Source: Nematostella vectensis (taxonomy: Eukaryota > Cnidaria > Anthozoa > Actiniaria > Edwardsiidae). From it: 64,000 nt of DNA. Both the position numbers and the translations under genes were made by a program. Numbering within the stretch: position 1 is the first letter of the stretch; the number at the start of each line of letters is the position of its first letter. The DNA is taken from assembly GCF_932526225.1 (NCBI RefSeq), contig NC_064040.1:15434494-15498493 (forward strand), written 5' to 3'. Below are positions 24,601-37,100 of this stretch, piece by piece. The notes below the pieces were generated by a model that ran no database searches, was not told the DNA's origin, and saw only the letters and a list, made by a program, of their open reading frames with translations.

Positions 24601-27083
24601 TGGCATGGAGACACCGGACATGATTGAGCTTAGGAAGAAAAAGAGCATTGAGGAGGCCATGGAGACTGGTGCCGAGCAGCCGTCATTGTACACGATGCTG
24701 CAAGAGAAGCGCTCCAATGTGGGCGGCGCCATGATGGGCTCCAGCCACGTCTACGAAATCCCTGGGGTACGCCTCAAATTTCTCAGTTTGTTGGGCAGTA
24801 CTGTTTGGAGTTTACCATTGTTTTTTCTTCATAGTTCACTTTTTCCCAAAACTGTATACCATATTTAATCGCCTATATAACATGCTCTCATTTATATTGT
24901 TACCTTGATTTCCTACACACACTCATACAATAAAAAAAGGAACTGTATTCTTTCATTTTTTTTTATAATTAAACCATGGAATCCTTTTTAAATCGGCTGA
25001 AATGCGACTAGCCTTGTATTTACATAAAAAAAACTGGCCAAGAAACGATGCAAGCCTGTGAGATAAAAATAGACTCCACCAGTTTCAGTTCATGTGCCAT
25101 GAAGAGGCTTTTTAGAAAAAGCTCTTCACAAATATCGAGCACCTTTAGTTGAAGATTTTGTAGTTTTATTAGATCTACTAGCCTAACAAACTCTGTTCCA
25201 CCAGCCATTGTGTATTTGACACCAAACCAATTTCAACAAATATGTTGATGTGAGACAGAACAAGAAGGAAAAGTGTGCTGAAAGTGTACATGAAAATATT
25301 TAAAGGTTGTTTGCTTGTGAATACGGGCGGATCTAGGGGTGGGAAGAGTGTGCCTTTCAGTTGATGCAATATGTTCAAATTGTTTTATATCTTTCTGCAG
25401 GTCACACCCGCCACTGCGAAAAAGGTAATAATTCCCTGTTACCTTGATACCCATAATAACCATGTTATCTTTGTTGCCATGAATTATCTGCTGTGTGGTT
25501 GGTATGAATGTGTTACGATGTGTAATAATTTGTAATGTGTCTTTAATTGCAAAGGGATGTTCTTTGACTAAGTAGATAATTGACTCAACTGTTTTTATGG
25601 CCTGATTTCCATCGTCTAATTCAACAGAGTAAACTATTTTCAATCAAATATCGCCAAAACGTTCAGACTCCATTCATAGATTGTCATTTTAAAGTTGTCT
25701 TGCAAATAAGAAGTTGTATTTTCAATAACAACGTTAACAAATGAGTGGTTGATCGACATTCTTTAAATATTCTTGGGGGAGCCTCGCCTAACAGTTGTCT
25801 CCTATGTCCCAGGCTGGTGGAGGCGCGGCTGAGGGTATTGAGGTGGCTCTGGATCCAAGCGAGCTGGAACTGGAGCCTGCTGCAATGCAAGCAAGGTAAG
25901 GCGTTGTTTCTAAAGGATGCAATACAAGGCTCAAAACAGGTCATCACGGGTAGCCTGTGGGGATTACAAATGCTACCAGACAGCGAGCTGTGGGTCTCAT
26001 AACATCTGTTATGGTTCACCATCGTGACTGTGTCACACTAAAAATAAAATGCGCGCGCCAGATTTTTGCTAATAAAAAAAAAACAAAAAACGCACGTAAT
26101 AAGCGAAATGTGATTCGTAATATAACTGAGCATCTACTGAGGGCTTTTTTCTATAAAGATTTGTTTAGACAGGGGCCGAAATACGCACAACCATACTGTT
26201 GTACCAATGTTAGTACAATAACTGAGCGCCTAGATTAACGCTCTACGTTTATTTCCATCAACACATGGCAATCTTTAAAAGGACTTCTCATTTTACCAAT
26301 ATCCATTAAAGGGCTATTTTATCAGTCAAATCCAGTTTATTTGTTTTACGTACCCTATATATTGACCTAAACTAATTTTTTTTTGCGGGTAAACATTTTT
26401 CGACATTTTAGGGTGAGCATGAACCGTAACCTTAACGGCTAGAGAAAAAAAAGGAATTATGGTGGTGCTACAGTAGCCTCCTTTTTACTATTTTACTTGT
26501 CCTTTAGAATCTTGAATAGATCATTATTTAGTTCGAGATGGGCTGTATACCTCATGATAAGTAAACAAGAGTATTTCCCCCTTTTTTTCGTGCTAATAGC
26601 ACTTATATTGTTGGAAAATGCTAAAAAAAACATTCAGCATAGATCGCACTGATCTTCCAAAGATACTAATGAAAACCTGTGTATGGAATGTTTTTAGGTA
26701 CGAAGAGCAGATGAAAGAGCGTGAAAGTCAGATACAGAAAGAAGACCTTAGTGACATGGTCGCTGAACATGCTGCCAAGCAGAAGGTAAGTTTGACTTGG
26801 GGAGGGCGGGGGTACATGCAAAAGTGGTACAGAAAACCAGGGGTTTCATTGAGGGCCGTCGGAACCGCAAATTACTATTTTCCGTGCGCCGACTACTTTG
26901 AACTAATAACTCCCCCCCTTTACCATACCAATTTTCACCGCTTACTCTTAAACTTATTGAGACCCCTGGTAACCGTTATTGAACACTATTGAAATATGTG
27001 ACATATGACTTTCATTTCAGAAACGAAAAAAGGCAACAGATAGTGGCAAAGCCGCAAAGAAATACAAGGAATTCAAGTTTTAG
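6641..27083 (+). CDS. SF3B2: Splicing factor 3b subunit 2 (SF3b145 / SAP145)
   Basis: Subunit of the U2 snRNP SF3b complex that contacts pre-mRNA near the branch point. Coding exons: 6641-6737, 7042-7088, 7515-7590, 8349-9448, 10711-10764, 11092-11211, 11287-11340, 11473-11547, 11828-11911, 12019-12093, 12819-12878, 13656-13706, 14187-14267, 14582-14643, 14857-14905, 15734-15823, 16284-16391, 22966-23154, 23788-23843, 24562-24766, 25401-25424, 25813-25895, 26698-26785, 27021-27083. All phases agree; the product is about 996 aa, roughly 100 longer than the human protein. Order: SAP domain (residues ~12-46), a Gln/Pro/Glu-rich region with an 11-residue repeat (~275-415), a Lys/Arg block (exon 5), acidic stretches, the DUF382 core (~565-695; VPVPRHWCFKRKYLQ, KVRPKMGKI), the PSP domain (PPPWLIAMQRYGPPPSYPN) and GYHAGGWGKPPVDETG. 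The end is KKYKEFKF, as in the family. The extra length is mostly the exon 4 repeat. The start is the ATG in the AACATGGCGG context. Confidence 0.95.
7797..8216. mobile_element. Mariner-type MITE in SF3B2 intron 3
   Basis: A 420-bp element with terminal inverted repeats of about 105 bp starting (C/T)AGTGAGGACACAGAAAGC, flanked by TA dinucleotides at 7795-7796 and 8217-8218. TA target duplication with an AGTG end fits the Tc1/mariner superfamily. No transposase is encoded, so the element is non-autonomous. Confidence 0.85.
8950..9372 (+). repeat. Coding 33-bp minisatellite in SF3B2 exon 4
   Basis: About 13 in-frame copies of a 33-bp unit encoding PQETQEPQYIA (residues ~275-415), with looser EPQEPQYLIP units before it (from ~8818). 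Near-identical DNA between copies (CCACAGGAAACCCAAGAG) points to recent expansion. The stretch is predicted disordered. Confidence 0.95.
9521..9710. repeat. Degenerate ~43-bp tandem repeat flanking a LINE insertion
   Basis: CCCTAAG(A/G)GA motifs recur every 35-44 bp, with GGTGTGGTC and TAGCTGTTGGTC-like pieces. A further unit (GATAGCAGTTGGTCC ... ATACCCTAA) resumes at about 10410-10445, after the LINE segment. The LINE therefore seems to have been inserted within the array. Confidence 0.6.
9711..10408 (+). mobile_element. 3' end of a CR1/L2-like non-LTR retrotransposon
   Basis: An open frame to 10072 encodes the tail of a LINE reverse-transcriptase protein. Recognisable pieces are LLKLHDIIYLNNALFMYDFH, HQYNTRLASRKTYYLP, RTNYGKFNIRFLGVKIWND and a basic end. 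This is the segment after the RT domain seen in many invertebrate jockey/CR1/L2 elements. The 3' tail ends AATAAAATATGTTGTTGTTG, a short repeat like the terminal repeats of CR1/L2. The element is 5'-truncated, so it lacks the endonuclease and RT core. It lies in SF3B2 intron 4, sense orientation. Confidence 0.75.
13495..13558. repeat. Compact palindrome sharing ends with the element at 24218-24516
   Basis: Arms beginning TATTTGCACTGACAAC meet at GGTGTACACC; most of the 64 bp is self-complementary. The left arm is nearly the same as 24484-24516 (TTTGCACTGACAAC-TTTTTT-ATAGGTGTA). It looks like a pair of terminal repeats with the interior lost. SF3B2 intron 11. Confidence 0.65.
13985..14005 (+). 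repeat. 21-bp intronic motif, copy 1
   Basis: Contains AACGAGCTTTTTAAATCTGA preceded by A. Exact copies lie at 14750-14770 and 23689-23709, all on the SF3B2 sense strand and in different introns. Flanks are unrelated. Confidence 0.85.
14750..14770 (+). repeat. 21-bp intronic motif, copy 2
   Basis: Identical to the motif at 13985. Here it lies in SF3B2 intron 14, about 87 nt before exon 15. Confidence 0.85.
14911..15604 (+). repeat. GTT/GGT/GCT-rich triplet tract
   Basis: Nearly 700 bp of imperfect GTT, GGT, GCT and GAT triplets in SF3B2 intron 15, starting a few bases past the exon 15 donor (14906). Long frames of Val/Ala/Gly, Leu or (minus strand) Asn/Thr are artefacts. The strand asymmetry makes the pre-mRNA U/G-rich. 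Confidence 0.95.
15954..16115. mobile_element. Inverted-repeat MITE, copy A
   Basis: Ends are inverted copies (GTGAACACTGGAAATATGTA / ACACATATTTTAGGTGTTCAC, with GGAATGTTT and GACCAATCA inside). The interior holds GCGAGATATTCAAACAGTCA and CATGTCTCAACAAGTC. A reversed relative lies at 61538-61727 in COPS3. True ends may extend to about 15934 and 16133. SF3B2 intron 16; no coding capacity. Confidence 0.75.
16431..22740. repeat. ~30-bp hairpin minisatellite with higher-order repeats in SF3B2 intron 17
   Basis: About 210 units of 28-30 bp fill roughly 96% of the intron. The common unit contains ATGATATGTTAGATATCAT, whose ends (ATGATAT / ATATCAT) are complementary around a 5-nt loop. Three variants occur: CATTCACC, CATTGGCC plus a 2-bp-short linker, and CATAGAGC. 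Rare markers recur in order: CGTGATATG at 17621, 18559 and 19791, and CCAAAGAAATG near 16853, 17878, 18817, 20082 and 21645. This shows higher-order blocks of about 0.94-1.27 kb. Frames encoding HDMLDIIHQR repeats are by-products. Confidence 0.97.
23173..23440 (+). repeat. 45-bp minisatellite after SF3B2 exon 18
   Basis: Six copies of a 45-bp unit starting 19 nt past the donor at 23155. Each contains the small inverted repeat CCAGGAAACCTGG and an acceptor-like ATGTCCCAG. Copies differ at few sites (C/G in GTCCCAG, C/T in GGTCTCC/GGTTTCC). Confidence 0.95.
23689..23709 (+). repeat. 21-bp intronic motif, copy 3
   Basis: Identical to the motif at 13985 and 14750. Here it lies in SF3B2 intron 18, about 79 nt before exon 19. 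Confidence 0.85.
24218..24516. mobile_element. MITE with CCTATTTCAAAAAA ends
   Basis: About 300 bp with inverted ends (ACCTATTTCAAAAAACGTTG / CAACCTTTTTTGAAATAGGT) followed inward by imperfect inverted copies of GGCAAATGGCAGTTCTA. Non-coding; SF3B2 intron 19, ending about 45 nt before exon 20. The palindrome at 13495 shares its ends. Confidence 0.75.
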
Positions 27084-27135
27084 CTCTACACGCGCACTGG
27101 CTTACTTAATCTTGTACAGTACTTGTAATGATGTT

Positions 27136-27141
27136 AATAAA
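27136..27141 (+). terminator. Poly(A) signal of SF3B2
   Basis: AATAAA 53 nt after the SF3B2 stop codon; no competing signal closer. Confidence 0.8.
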
Positions 27142-28151
27142 ACTGACGAAATATGACCTGTCTGCAAAATGTCTCTCTTCTCCGCCTTGATTGACTAAAG
27201 TCTTCCTATGTATGCCAGGGCCGTAGCTAGGGGTGGGCCACTGGGTACATGTTCCCCCTCCACAACAATATTTTCAAAAATAATAAGGAAATGACTGCTA
27301 CGGCTCTGTTGCAGTTTAAGCAATCTATATGTTGCGTGATTTTCCGCTTATAAATAGTCAAGCCTTAAAATTTTTGGGTCGCATTACCTAGTAGACGTTA
27401 AACTGGAAATCGTCCTTGAAAATGCTTACGCTCCGTCAAGCAGAGAGCAGATCACTTGTCTACACATCGGCCCATGTTCACATTTACTGTTAACAAATTC
27501 TAGAACCCTCGTATTATAAATATTAAAATTTAAAAATATATATTGGTATAAAAAATTAAAAAAAATGGTCTTATGGATATTACTAGTGAATAATAACTTA
27601 GATAGACGAGGAACATAAAACACGATTAGACGAGATTGTTTTAAAGATAACTTTATACGAGGTTAATGACCCTGGATGCTTTTCATGAACGCGTGGTATA
27701 CTATATTACTAGCATATGATTTTTGTTTTGCGTGAGACGTTGTGTGGAGCAACTAGAATTTGCATTTCAAAACCTAATTCTTTGAGACATGCACTTATGG
27801 CTAAAAGGAATTATCTAGAGCGTGACAGCGTTGTTGCGTGACAAATATATTTCGCGCCTGCGCACTACACCAGGGCGTTTGCTTGGTTCGCCCTTGTTTG
27901 GTGGAAGCCACAAACACGATCAGTTGTTCTGCTAACTCGTGAGTCTCATTCAGTTTTCCAGGTACGTTTATAACTTGACAGACAGTCCTGTTTATGTGCT
28001 TAAAACTTCCCATTCCTTCCTTCGGACGACGAGGCGACGGTGATCTTGGCGTCGTTGTGTCAAAGCTAGCCATTATGTTGGGCCATTATGTTTCCAACCA
28101 AGTCTTCTGTTTCTTCGCTGGCTACACCTAACAGGTCATTCGCTTTACAGG
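27142..28151. other. Spacer and likely calpain promoter/leader
   Basis: Contains a GGGCCGTAGCTAGGGGTGG-type G-rich repeat piece at ~27229, an AT-rich middle, and a CpG-containing part (27830-28080) that probably holds the calpain transcription start. CGCTTTACAG directly before the calpain ATG resembles a 3' splice site, so a non-coding leader exon may exist upstream. A minus-strand open frame over 27801-28073 is not convincing. Confidence 0.45.
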
Positions 28152-31100
28152 ATGCCCAACTTAACGATGGACGATGTTAGGCGACAAGTTCGCAGTACAG
28201 GGAAGCCGTTTGAAGACGATGAATTCCTTGCAATCGACTCCTCGATTTTCTTCTCTAAACGGCCTCCACGTCCATTTGAATGGAAGCGACCATCGGTGAG
28301 TAATATAAGTACCGTTCCCAACCCTAACACTACTATTTACAAGGCCATTTACAAGTTCGAAAGATCGCAAAGCTAACAAGCCTATACTATGCACACACAT
28401 ATCTATTTACCTCAAATCTTAAATGCCAAGCGTTAGATATTCCTGTTAGGCTCACGCGAGAATTAATGGTGTTATTATCAGTTTTAATCATATACAAAAT
28501 ATTAAATAACCTAAGGAATATGGTTTGCATATGTCTTGTACCTGTCACATGTCTTAGGCCTACTAATTCTGCGTGATCAAACCCTAAAAAAGGCGTAATA
28601 TATGCAGATATCATAATGTTCTCATGCCATCGCCTGATATAAAACGTTAAATGATAACGGAGTGTTTGTTCAAATGATACTTTAAATTTCGATGTAAACT
28701 TGAGGGTATGTTTTCGACATTAGCTCATGTGGTCGTGGTATTTGTGAGGAATTAGTCTCGTCTAGTCTTGGGTTATCATAACCAAACCGAACTGATATTT
28801 TTGTTTGCAACATAATGTAATTATGCAAACTGACATACCCCAGGTAATCAGTGTTGCTTGAGTAATTTTTGTGTGTTTCGTGGAAGAATGTTATTTGATG
28901 GATTCTTGTCATCAATTGTCTCTTTAGAAGACTATTGTTTATTTGTGCACAATGTATGTTAAATGACCGTCATACACACCTTTACAGGACTGCTATGTCT
29001 ACCATAATGTAAACATACTCTAAAATCTGTAAACATTGATTCATTAGACATTTTCTTACCCTGTTTGCAATCTTAGTAATCTGAGAGACGGACCAATGAA
29101 TTTTTGAAGGGAGGAGGGGGTGGATGATTATGAAAAAAAAATCCTGCAAGCCGTTTTTACTAGAAAAAAAAATCCTTCAAGGAGAAAAATATCCTACACA
29201 CCGCCAATAGAGGGGAAAAGTTCTGCCCAATAGCCAAGAGAAAAAGCATTTCTTGTTCACATGAAATTTTCAAAAGTTAAATACAAGTGGGGGAAATATA
29301 GTGGTGTTTATATCACATTATTTCCAATCTCTACTTAGCTCTGTCTCTACTAAATAATGAAATGTTACATTGTCATCTTACTAGGTATTGTCCATTCCTG
29401 TTTAGCCTATTAATGAAACTACAAATCTATAATTTGTATGATCTTATAAAGAAAAAACATAAAACTGTCTACTGATAACACACTTGTATATGATAAGAAA
29501 TATCCTGAGTATTTGAAAGTGTAAAAGCCTAAAAGCTCTACAAAACTACCAATCTATAATTTTTATGATCTTATAATGGAAAACTGTCTACTGATAACAG
29601 AGTGACTTGTATACAATAAGAAATATTTAAAGTATTTGAACTTGTAAAAGTCTATTTTTCTAATAAGATCTAAATATTTTTCTTATTTGTATGACAATAC
29701 TATTAATGTGTATACTATTAGAATAATCACTTTTAATAGAGTTTGCCTATATAACATTAATTCACAATTTTGATGCTAATGCTAGATCATTCTACACTTG
29801 ACATGGCAATATGACTTATTGTTATCACTGTACAATATAATCAATCAATGCCACATTTCACCAAAAAGGCATATATCAGTTTTGCATGACTTAATAGATT
29901 CAAGTATCCTGTGGGAATATTTTTGTTATTGCCTTTGTTTTTTTTTATGTAAAATTCTTGTTCTCATGGTTCAGTGATTATTTCTGTGTAATTAAGATTT
30001 CTTGGTGATGTGTTAGCCATCCCTTAATAAAAGTCAAAAGCTTTTGTCTTTTGGTTTTGTGATTTTAAAACTATGACTTGTTAAAAAATCCTTAATACAA
30101 TACTTTTATTTTGAATAAGGTAGACACAATTTGAGAAATTCCTAAGATTTTCTCAAGAATCCCATTCTTATACAAACAATGCAGATTATACATGCTTGGC
30201 AAATTCATTTAAGGTGGCATGCTACAATTGTTTTGACTTGACTACAAGGAATTGAAAATCATCTGTTTTACTAAAACAGTTGTAGCCTGCCAGCTCATCA
30301 TGACAGGTTTAAAACTTTTAAATAAGTGCTATAGTTTATTTTGTAGGAAGTACTGACCAGTCTCAGGGTACATGTCAAATACATGATATGAATATAATGG
30401 GAGTTTTGTGGACACTTTTAAAATTAATATAATTGCAGATTTTAATAGTCCAATTTCAAGGATATTTGCAGGAAAACAAGGTGCATCAACGTAGCAAGCT
30501 AACCATATCAATTTCAATAGTTTGCGTGTCCTCCTTTTGCTTTAATGACTTCTTAAGATGCTGTGGTATGGAGTGAGAAATTTCTACCAAAGTAAGATAA
30601 GATGCCCAACTTTGGTCTTTGAGCCCCCAAACAACATTGTTTTTTTTTAGTTTGGGTGATGAAACAAGTACTAAGGGCACTCGTCAGTGAAGAAAAAGTC
30701 GTCCCATTCAGTAACTGACAGAACTTGTATTTGCTTGCGAGCTTCAAACAGGATTTTCACGCCCAGATGCCCAATAATGGCTTTTTATGCTGCTGAAAAG
30801 GTTCCCACCCCTTCCTGGTCATGTATCTCAAGACGGTTGGCGAAGACCCTAAGAGAGCTTTTCTCTTTAGATTTTTGCTTATTTTTCTAGATGAATATCC
30901 CGTCTGGTGCATACAATTTTTAAAGTCATAATTTGCAGCTTGGTTGGGCACTTTCGCCCCTTGAATTTGAGGTGTCGGTGAAAATTTCCTCGAACTCGAG
31001 TCCACTCTTGATTCTTCCTAGAATTTTTGCTATTTTTCTAACCGTTAGTCTGTTGGCATACAAAATTACTGCTTGTGCTCTTATTTGAACATTGTTCAGG

Positions 31101-34100
31101 CGTTTCTCTGTCATGTTTGAATCCATTTTCCTAGCCTATTTTTTCATCTAGCAAATTGCAAACACACCAAACTGACAGCCTACCCAAAAATGGTGTGAAA
31201 ATGTAATGACGCGCGCCACTTTTTTTTCACCTTTTGGCGGGAATTTTAATTCGCTGATTTTTCCCGAAATCTACAATGCCAAAACTTTATTAGTATGCCT
31301 TGCATATAAAATTTATTATCTTTATTGATTGGAAAAAAAATTTTTTTTAAATCTCAGTGAATAAGACCATCTTGAAAGTGTCCACAAACTTCTGAAACAC
31401 CCTTTTTGGATATTTATGGATCCTTGTTTAGAAATTAGGTTATTTAATTTTGCCAAGAGGGTTTAACATGCTTCTCCCCTCCTGGCCCTGCCCTAGCCAT
31501 TTTTATTTGTAAACTATCCCTTATTTAGGATTTATATAATATTATTTCAGGACATTTGTGAGGACCCTCACATGTTTGTTGGTGGAGCAAGTAGGCTTGA
31601 CATCCAGCAGGGCATGCTAGGCGATTGCTGGCTTCTTGCCGCAATTGCCGCATTGACGCAACACTCCGCCCTAATGAATAAGGTTGTCCCACAAGACTAC
31701 GTGGCAAATCCTAATGACCGTAACTACACTGGTGCTCTGAAATTTTGCATTTGGCAATATGGGGAATGGAAGGATGTCATTATTGACGACCGCCTCCCTA
31801 CCTATAATGGCAAATTGGTTTTTGTGCACTCTTCTGAAAGGAATGAGTTTTGGAGTGCTCTGCTTGAGAAGGCATATGCCAAGTGAGTACACAGCTCAGA
31901 TACTTGGATATCAGCATTGGGAAGGGGAGACGGCAGGATCTGGATCTGATCTTGTGGTTGTGAATTTTCATCAGTCATTTGTGGGTTGAAAACTTTTCTT
32001 GAAATTTCTTTTGCCATAGCAGAGGTGGATCAAGGAATGGACCGAGAGGGCCTCCCCCCCCCCCCCCTCATTTCAGATATTTGGCGTAAAATAACAAGAC
32101 ATATAAGGAAATCCACGAAAGAAAAATGAATCAGTCCCCCCTTCTTAAAAACCTTGCTTTGGCCCCCCATTTTTGGAACTCTTGGATCTGCCTGTGTAGA
32201 ATTTAGGTTCAGCTATATTTTTCATATAATTCAGGTTCATTTTTTGGGGGGGAGGGGGCTGTAAGTTTTATTCTTGGTATTTTTTGGCTAAAAAAATGGG
32301 CTTTTGTTGTTTAAATGTTTACTAATTTATTTATTTGCTGTTGTGTTTCTCTAGGCTGAATGGTTCTTACGAGTCCCTGAAAGGTGGTCAGACTGGTGAG
32401 GCCCTTGAAGACTTCACAGGAGGACTTGCAGAGTCATTTGACTTGAACAAAAACGTACCAAAGGACCTGTTTTGTATCATGCAGACGGCAGAGAAGCGCC
32501 ATGCATTGATGGGATGCTCCATTGCAGTGAGTATTGATCACATGTCAGAATCACTGAAATGCAGGCAAAAGGAGCTGACCATTTAGTGCTGGTGACAAAA
32601 TTTCTCACCGACGAAACGAAAATCTCGGAAATAATTTCGTAAAAGCTTAACCTTGGTTAAAAAATGCAGCCAAAAGACCAGCCAAGTAAGTATCCAAACT
32701 GAAATTTCTTTTTGTCAGCATCACCCTCCTCCCCTCACTTCCCCAGATGACACCCAAGGCAAAAAAATTAATTTTTTTTTTCCAGGCCAAGGCGAATGAG
32801 ATTGAAGCCAAGCTAAACAATGGGTTAGTGAAGGGACATGCCTACACAGTGACAGGATGCCGACAGGTGAGGACAATTCACTTGTGGTATTGGAAGAATG
32901 CCCATATTTTTAATAGGTGGAAGGCGGTTAGGGATTACTGCCAGAATATCTGAAAATAATGTTGTGACCCTCAACCACACCAACCCTACCCCTCTAGTGT
33001 CAAATAGGTAACAAATATAGCATCAATGAGGGCAAGGCACCCGTTACTGAGAATTCACGGCCTGAAAACTTCATTTTGCATTTTTGCTAAAACGTTTCGC
33101 ATGTTTTCCTTTTTGAGAACCGCTTTCATTTTTTAGAACAGATTGAACTTCCTCTTGGTTCATATTCCAAATGATTACACTCTATAGGGCTATTTTCAAA
33201 GTTTAGCTGAAGCCAAAAAGTTACCCAAAAAGTTGCAAGAACTTTCTTAATATTTAAGCCATGTGACTTTTGGGCTCGAGAAGTTTAGGAAAAATCAAAA
33301 TCTATAAATCTATGAAGAGATTCATTCTTCGCATGAATCTTTGATGTAGAAATACGATGTTTGAAGATGTTTCAGCACATTTAGATACCATAAATTTTAT
33401 AGGAATTAGTCGGATTTTCAGGAATTTAAGGAATAAAACATTTTCAGGCCTTAGAATTCTGAGAGATTCAATTCTGGAGACCAACGCCCCTAATTTGTTT
33501 CTAAAATTTTAACAAGTTACTGGTAGGTGTATGTCTCTGCCCCCCACCCCACCCCCTGTCTCTTTATCATGCACCCCCACCCCACCCCCTGTCTCTTTAT
33601 CATGCACCCCCACCCCACCCCCTGTCTCTTTATCATGCACCCCCACCCCACCCCCTGTCTCTTTATCATGCACCCCCACCCCACCCCCTGTCTCTTTATC
33701 ATGCACCCCCACTATGTTTAGGCTTGTAAACATTGTATTTTGGCTTGTAAAAAGATTTTATTCATTTTGTAGGTCAAGGCCAAAACTCGCCGTGGAGACC
33801 TTGACGTTGAGCTTGTCAGGGTGCGAAACCCGTGGGGTAACGAGAGGGAGTGGAAGGGGGCCTGGGGGGATGGGTAAGTGATTCCATGTTGCCGTCTTCT
33901 AATAATGCATGATGACATATTTCTACAAAATGAAATTTTTAAAAAAATGGCTACTACATCTTCTTGGACATCTTTTAGACGACTTTACAGTATTTGTCTT
34001 ATTTAGGGGTGGCAAATGGTCTGACTGGAAAATTTAAAGACAGCGAGAAAGTCATTGAAAATAAATGAGATCTTGCTCTTTTAAAAATATCTGAGAATAA

Positions 34101-37100
34101 TCTCTTAAATCTGAGAATTCAAGATGCCTTAAAATCAATATTATTAGGCACCATTCGCCACCACTTCATCATTCCTTTTCATTTTTTTGTATTTTAACAT
34201 TTCATTCATTAATTTCATATATTCAATGTCTTTCTTTGACTTAAGTTTGATTTTTTTTAATCATTTCTCTGTCAGGTCATCTGAGTGGCAGCTTTTGTCT
34301 GATTATGAGAAAAAGAGCATAGGCCTTACATTCGAGGATGATGGAGAGTTTTGGTGAGAAAGGAATATTACCTACTGTAAATGTCTGTCTTTCAAATAGG
34401 GTACGCCTCCCAAGTACCATACCGTACCAAGAATGATCCATTATTAACAGCTTTGTAGAATTGTAAAATCAACTCATTTTTATTCTGCAGCAAATAACTG
34501 TCAGCCCTAAACATTTACTTATAATTATTTCTATCCACTTATTTTGAAATGAAGCGCTCTGGTCTTTAAAACAAGCATTCCTGTTTTTTTGTTTTGTTTT
34601 AATTATACACGTTTATAGTCAATGCTGTGACGTTTTGTTTATTCTTCTGAAGGATGTCATTTGATGACTTCAAAAAACATTTCACGACCCTCGAGATCTG
34701 CATGTTAGGTGCAGACAGCGCCATGGAGGGGAGCTCCGTGGGATTCGAGTCCAGGTCCGAACACGGAATGTGGCGTCGTGGTCTGACTGCAGGGGGCTGC
34801 CGTAACTTCATCAAGACCTTTCACAAGAACCCACAGTTCAGGTTAGAATTTGTCGAACCCGAGCACAAACGAAAGCACAACAAGCTGTTGTATTCTTTTT
34901 TTTTTCTTTTTTGCACAAGGGAGAATCGTAAATAATTATTTTGCGCTTGTGTCCTAAGCTGGGGGACATTCTGTAACAAAACTTAGTTTAGATACTAAAC
35001 TTATTATTAAAAAAAACACTTTACATAAACGTGGTTATGTTGACTTTTGTCAATAATTTGTCCAATATACAGAATCACTCTACAGGACAGTGATGATGAT
35101 GCGGATGACCTCTGCACGGTCATTATTGCGCTGATGCAGAAAGATCGCCGCAAGGAGAAGAAACATGGAATTAACCCACTCACTATTGGCTTTTCCATCT
35201 ACAAGGTAATTCTAAAAAAATTCGATAAGTCACCAAGTATGGAATTGAATCGTGCTTAAAATCTTTTTCAAAGATACTTGCATTTACCATATTATTGTAT
35301 GCATTGTGGGTACAAGATGCACTCCATTCAAACTTTTAAACTTGTCAGTGAAACACCATAGTGGGGGATGCAGGAAAATAAAAAGAGGGAGAGACTTTTT
35401 AAGTGGGCCCCAACAATTGCAAACTTTCCATCAGCAGCAAATTCCTGAAAAATCCCCTGAAATCATGAAATCTTATGTAATTTCTTCTAACTCGAACTTT
35501 ACAGCTTGAAGAGGAGAAAGACAAACAGGGCAATTTGGACATGGAATTCTTCCAGTACCACGCCTCCACCGCCCGCTCCCCTGTATTCATCAACAGCCGT
35601 GAAGTCGTTGGCCGCTACGCCCTACCCCCTGGAGAATATGTTGTCATTCCTACCACCTTTAACCCGAATGAAGAAGGCAACTTCGTGCTGAGAATGTACT
35701 CCGAAAAGGCACACAAAACATGGTAAGCCAGTCCTGCTTGTTCTTCTGCAAGGAAAGGGGGAACATGCTGTGATGGATTCGTGGAGGGTGGAGAGTCAAG
35801 GGGTGGTGCCACCCTCTCCATCGGACGAAAATGTTAGGAGAAATAATAACCTCCTACGAGAAGTCATTTAAGCAATAAATTTGAGCCATGACATTGTTAA
35901 CTGTTGTTTTCTTATAGCGAGGTGGACGAGAAGACTGAATTTGCTCCACAACATCAGAGAAGGGTAATCCCATATAGTTCTTAAAATGATTGACTTCTTG
36001 TGCGATTTATGTCTCCTGTGACTGATGTTTTGTGTGATCCACGTCTTGCTTGATTGATGCTTTTTGTGTGATTGACGCATTAGATGTATGTGATTGGAAC
36101 TCATGAATGGGTGAATGACATCTGATGCATCGATCTCAAAAAAGCATTGTTGCCTTATGTCATTGACGTCTTTTGCGATTTATACGTCTCCTGTGACTGC
36201 TTCAACATCTACGTCTTGTGTGATTGACGTCTTGTATGATTGACGCCTTGTGCGATTGAAATCTTGATTTATTTACATCTTGTGTGGTTGAACTCTTGGG
36301 TGATTGACGCATTTCCTGTGATTGACGACGTCTTGTGTGAATGACGTCTCTTGGGAGATTGACGACATGTGAAATTCATAGATCCGACGGGCGCACGAAT
36401 AACCAATCAGAAAGCAGCCAGTGAAGTGCAACCCAAATGTCCCACAAAAGTCCCACAAGTTGTACAACATGTCGGATGAGGTCTGTGAATCCTGCTCGGG
36501 TTTATCTAAAATATAGACGACTTGGGGAATAAAAGACGGTCACCTAACATGATAGAAATTGATTTGTTGTCCAAGCTTGGTGAAAATCTTGTAGAGAAGC
36601 ATAGAAATAAATAATTACAAGTTTGGTTCTTGGATTGAAACTACCCGAATCCAGTTCGAAATACGAAAACTTGGAAACGAGAAGATAATGCGGTGCTCTC
36701 TTCGGAGCATAAGTGTTTATGTGTTTTCAAAGCTATTTTTGTAAACTTGCAGTGATTTAAGTGCGGGAAAACAGAAGAGAAAGCCGAATTCGCTGTTTAC
36801 GACCGACTTCTAACTACAAGTTTTATCGGCAAACGTCAAGATTTACAGTAAAAATACAAACGACAGTCTCATTCTTATATGTAGTTGAAGTAACCTAGGT
36901 ATAATATCAAACACAAGTTTAATGGTAGGACTTACACTGCTCTTGTAAGCGGCCGAGCAAAGAAAACAGGGCTAGCACTTTATACGCTGACCGGAAAATG
37001 CTTATTTGCTTGTCCAGATTCGCAGAATAATATCTCAAACCAATCTTTTTCGGCGTCGATTGCCGACTTTTTGTGGGACATTTGTGGGACCACATGGCTG

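Noticed and set aside
27801-28073. Minus-strand 90-codon frame next to the calpain start
   Set aside because: No recognised similarity, and it lies in the GC-richer presumed promoter/leader of calpain, where chance frames are common.
33509-33733. Minus-strand frame with repeated [11 protein letters not shown]
   Set aside because: By-product of the 33-bp intronic minisatellite.
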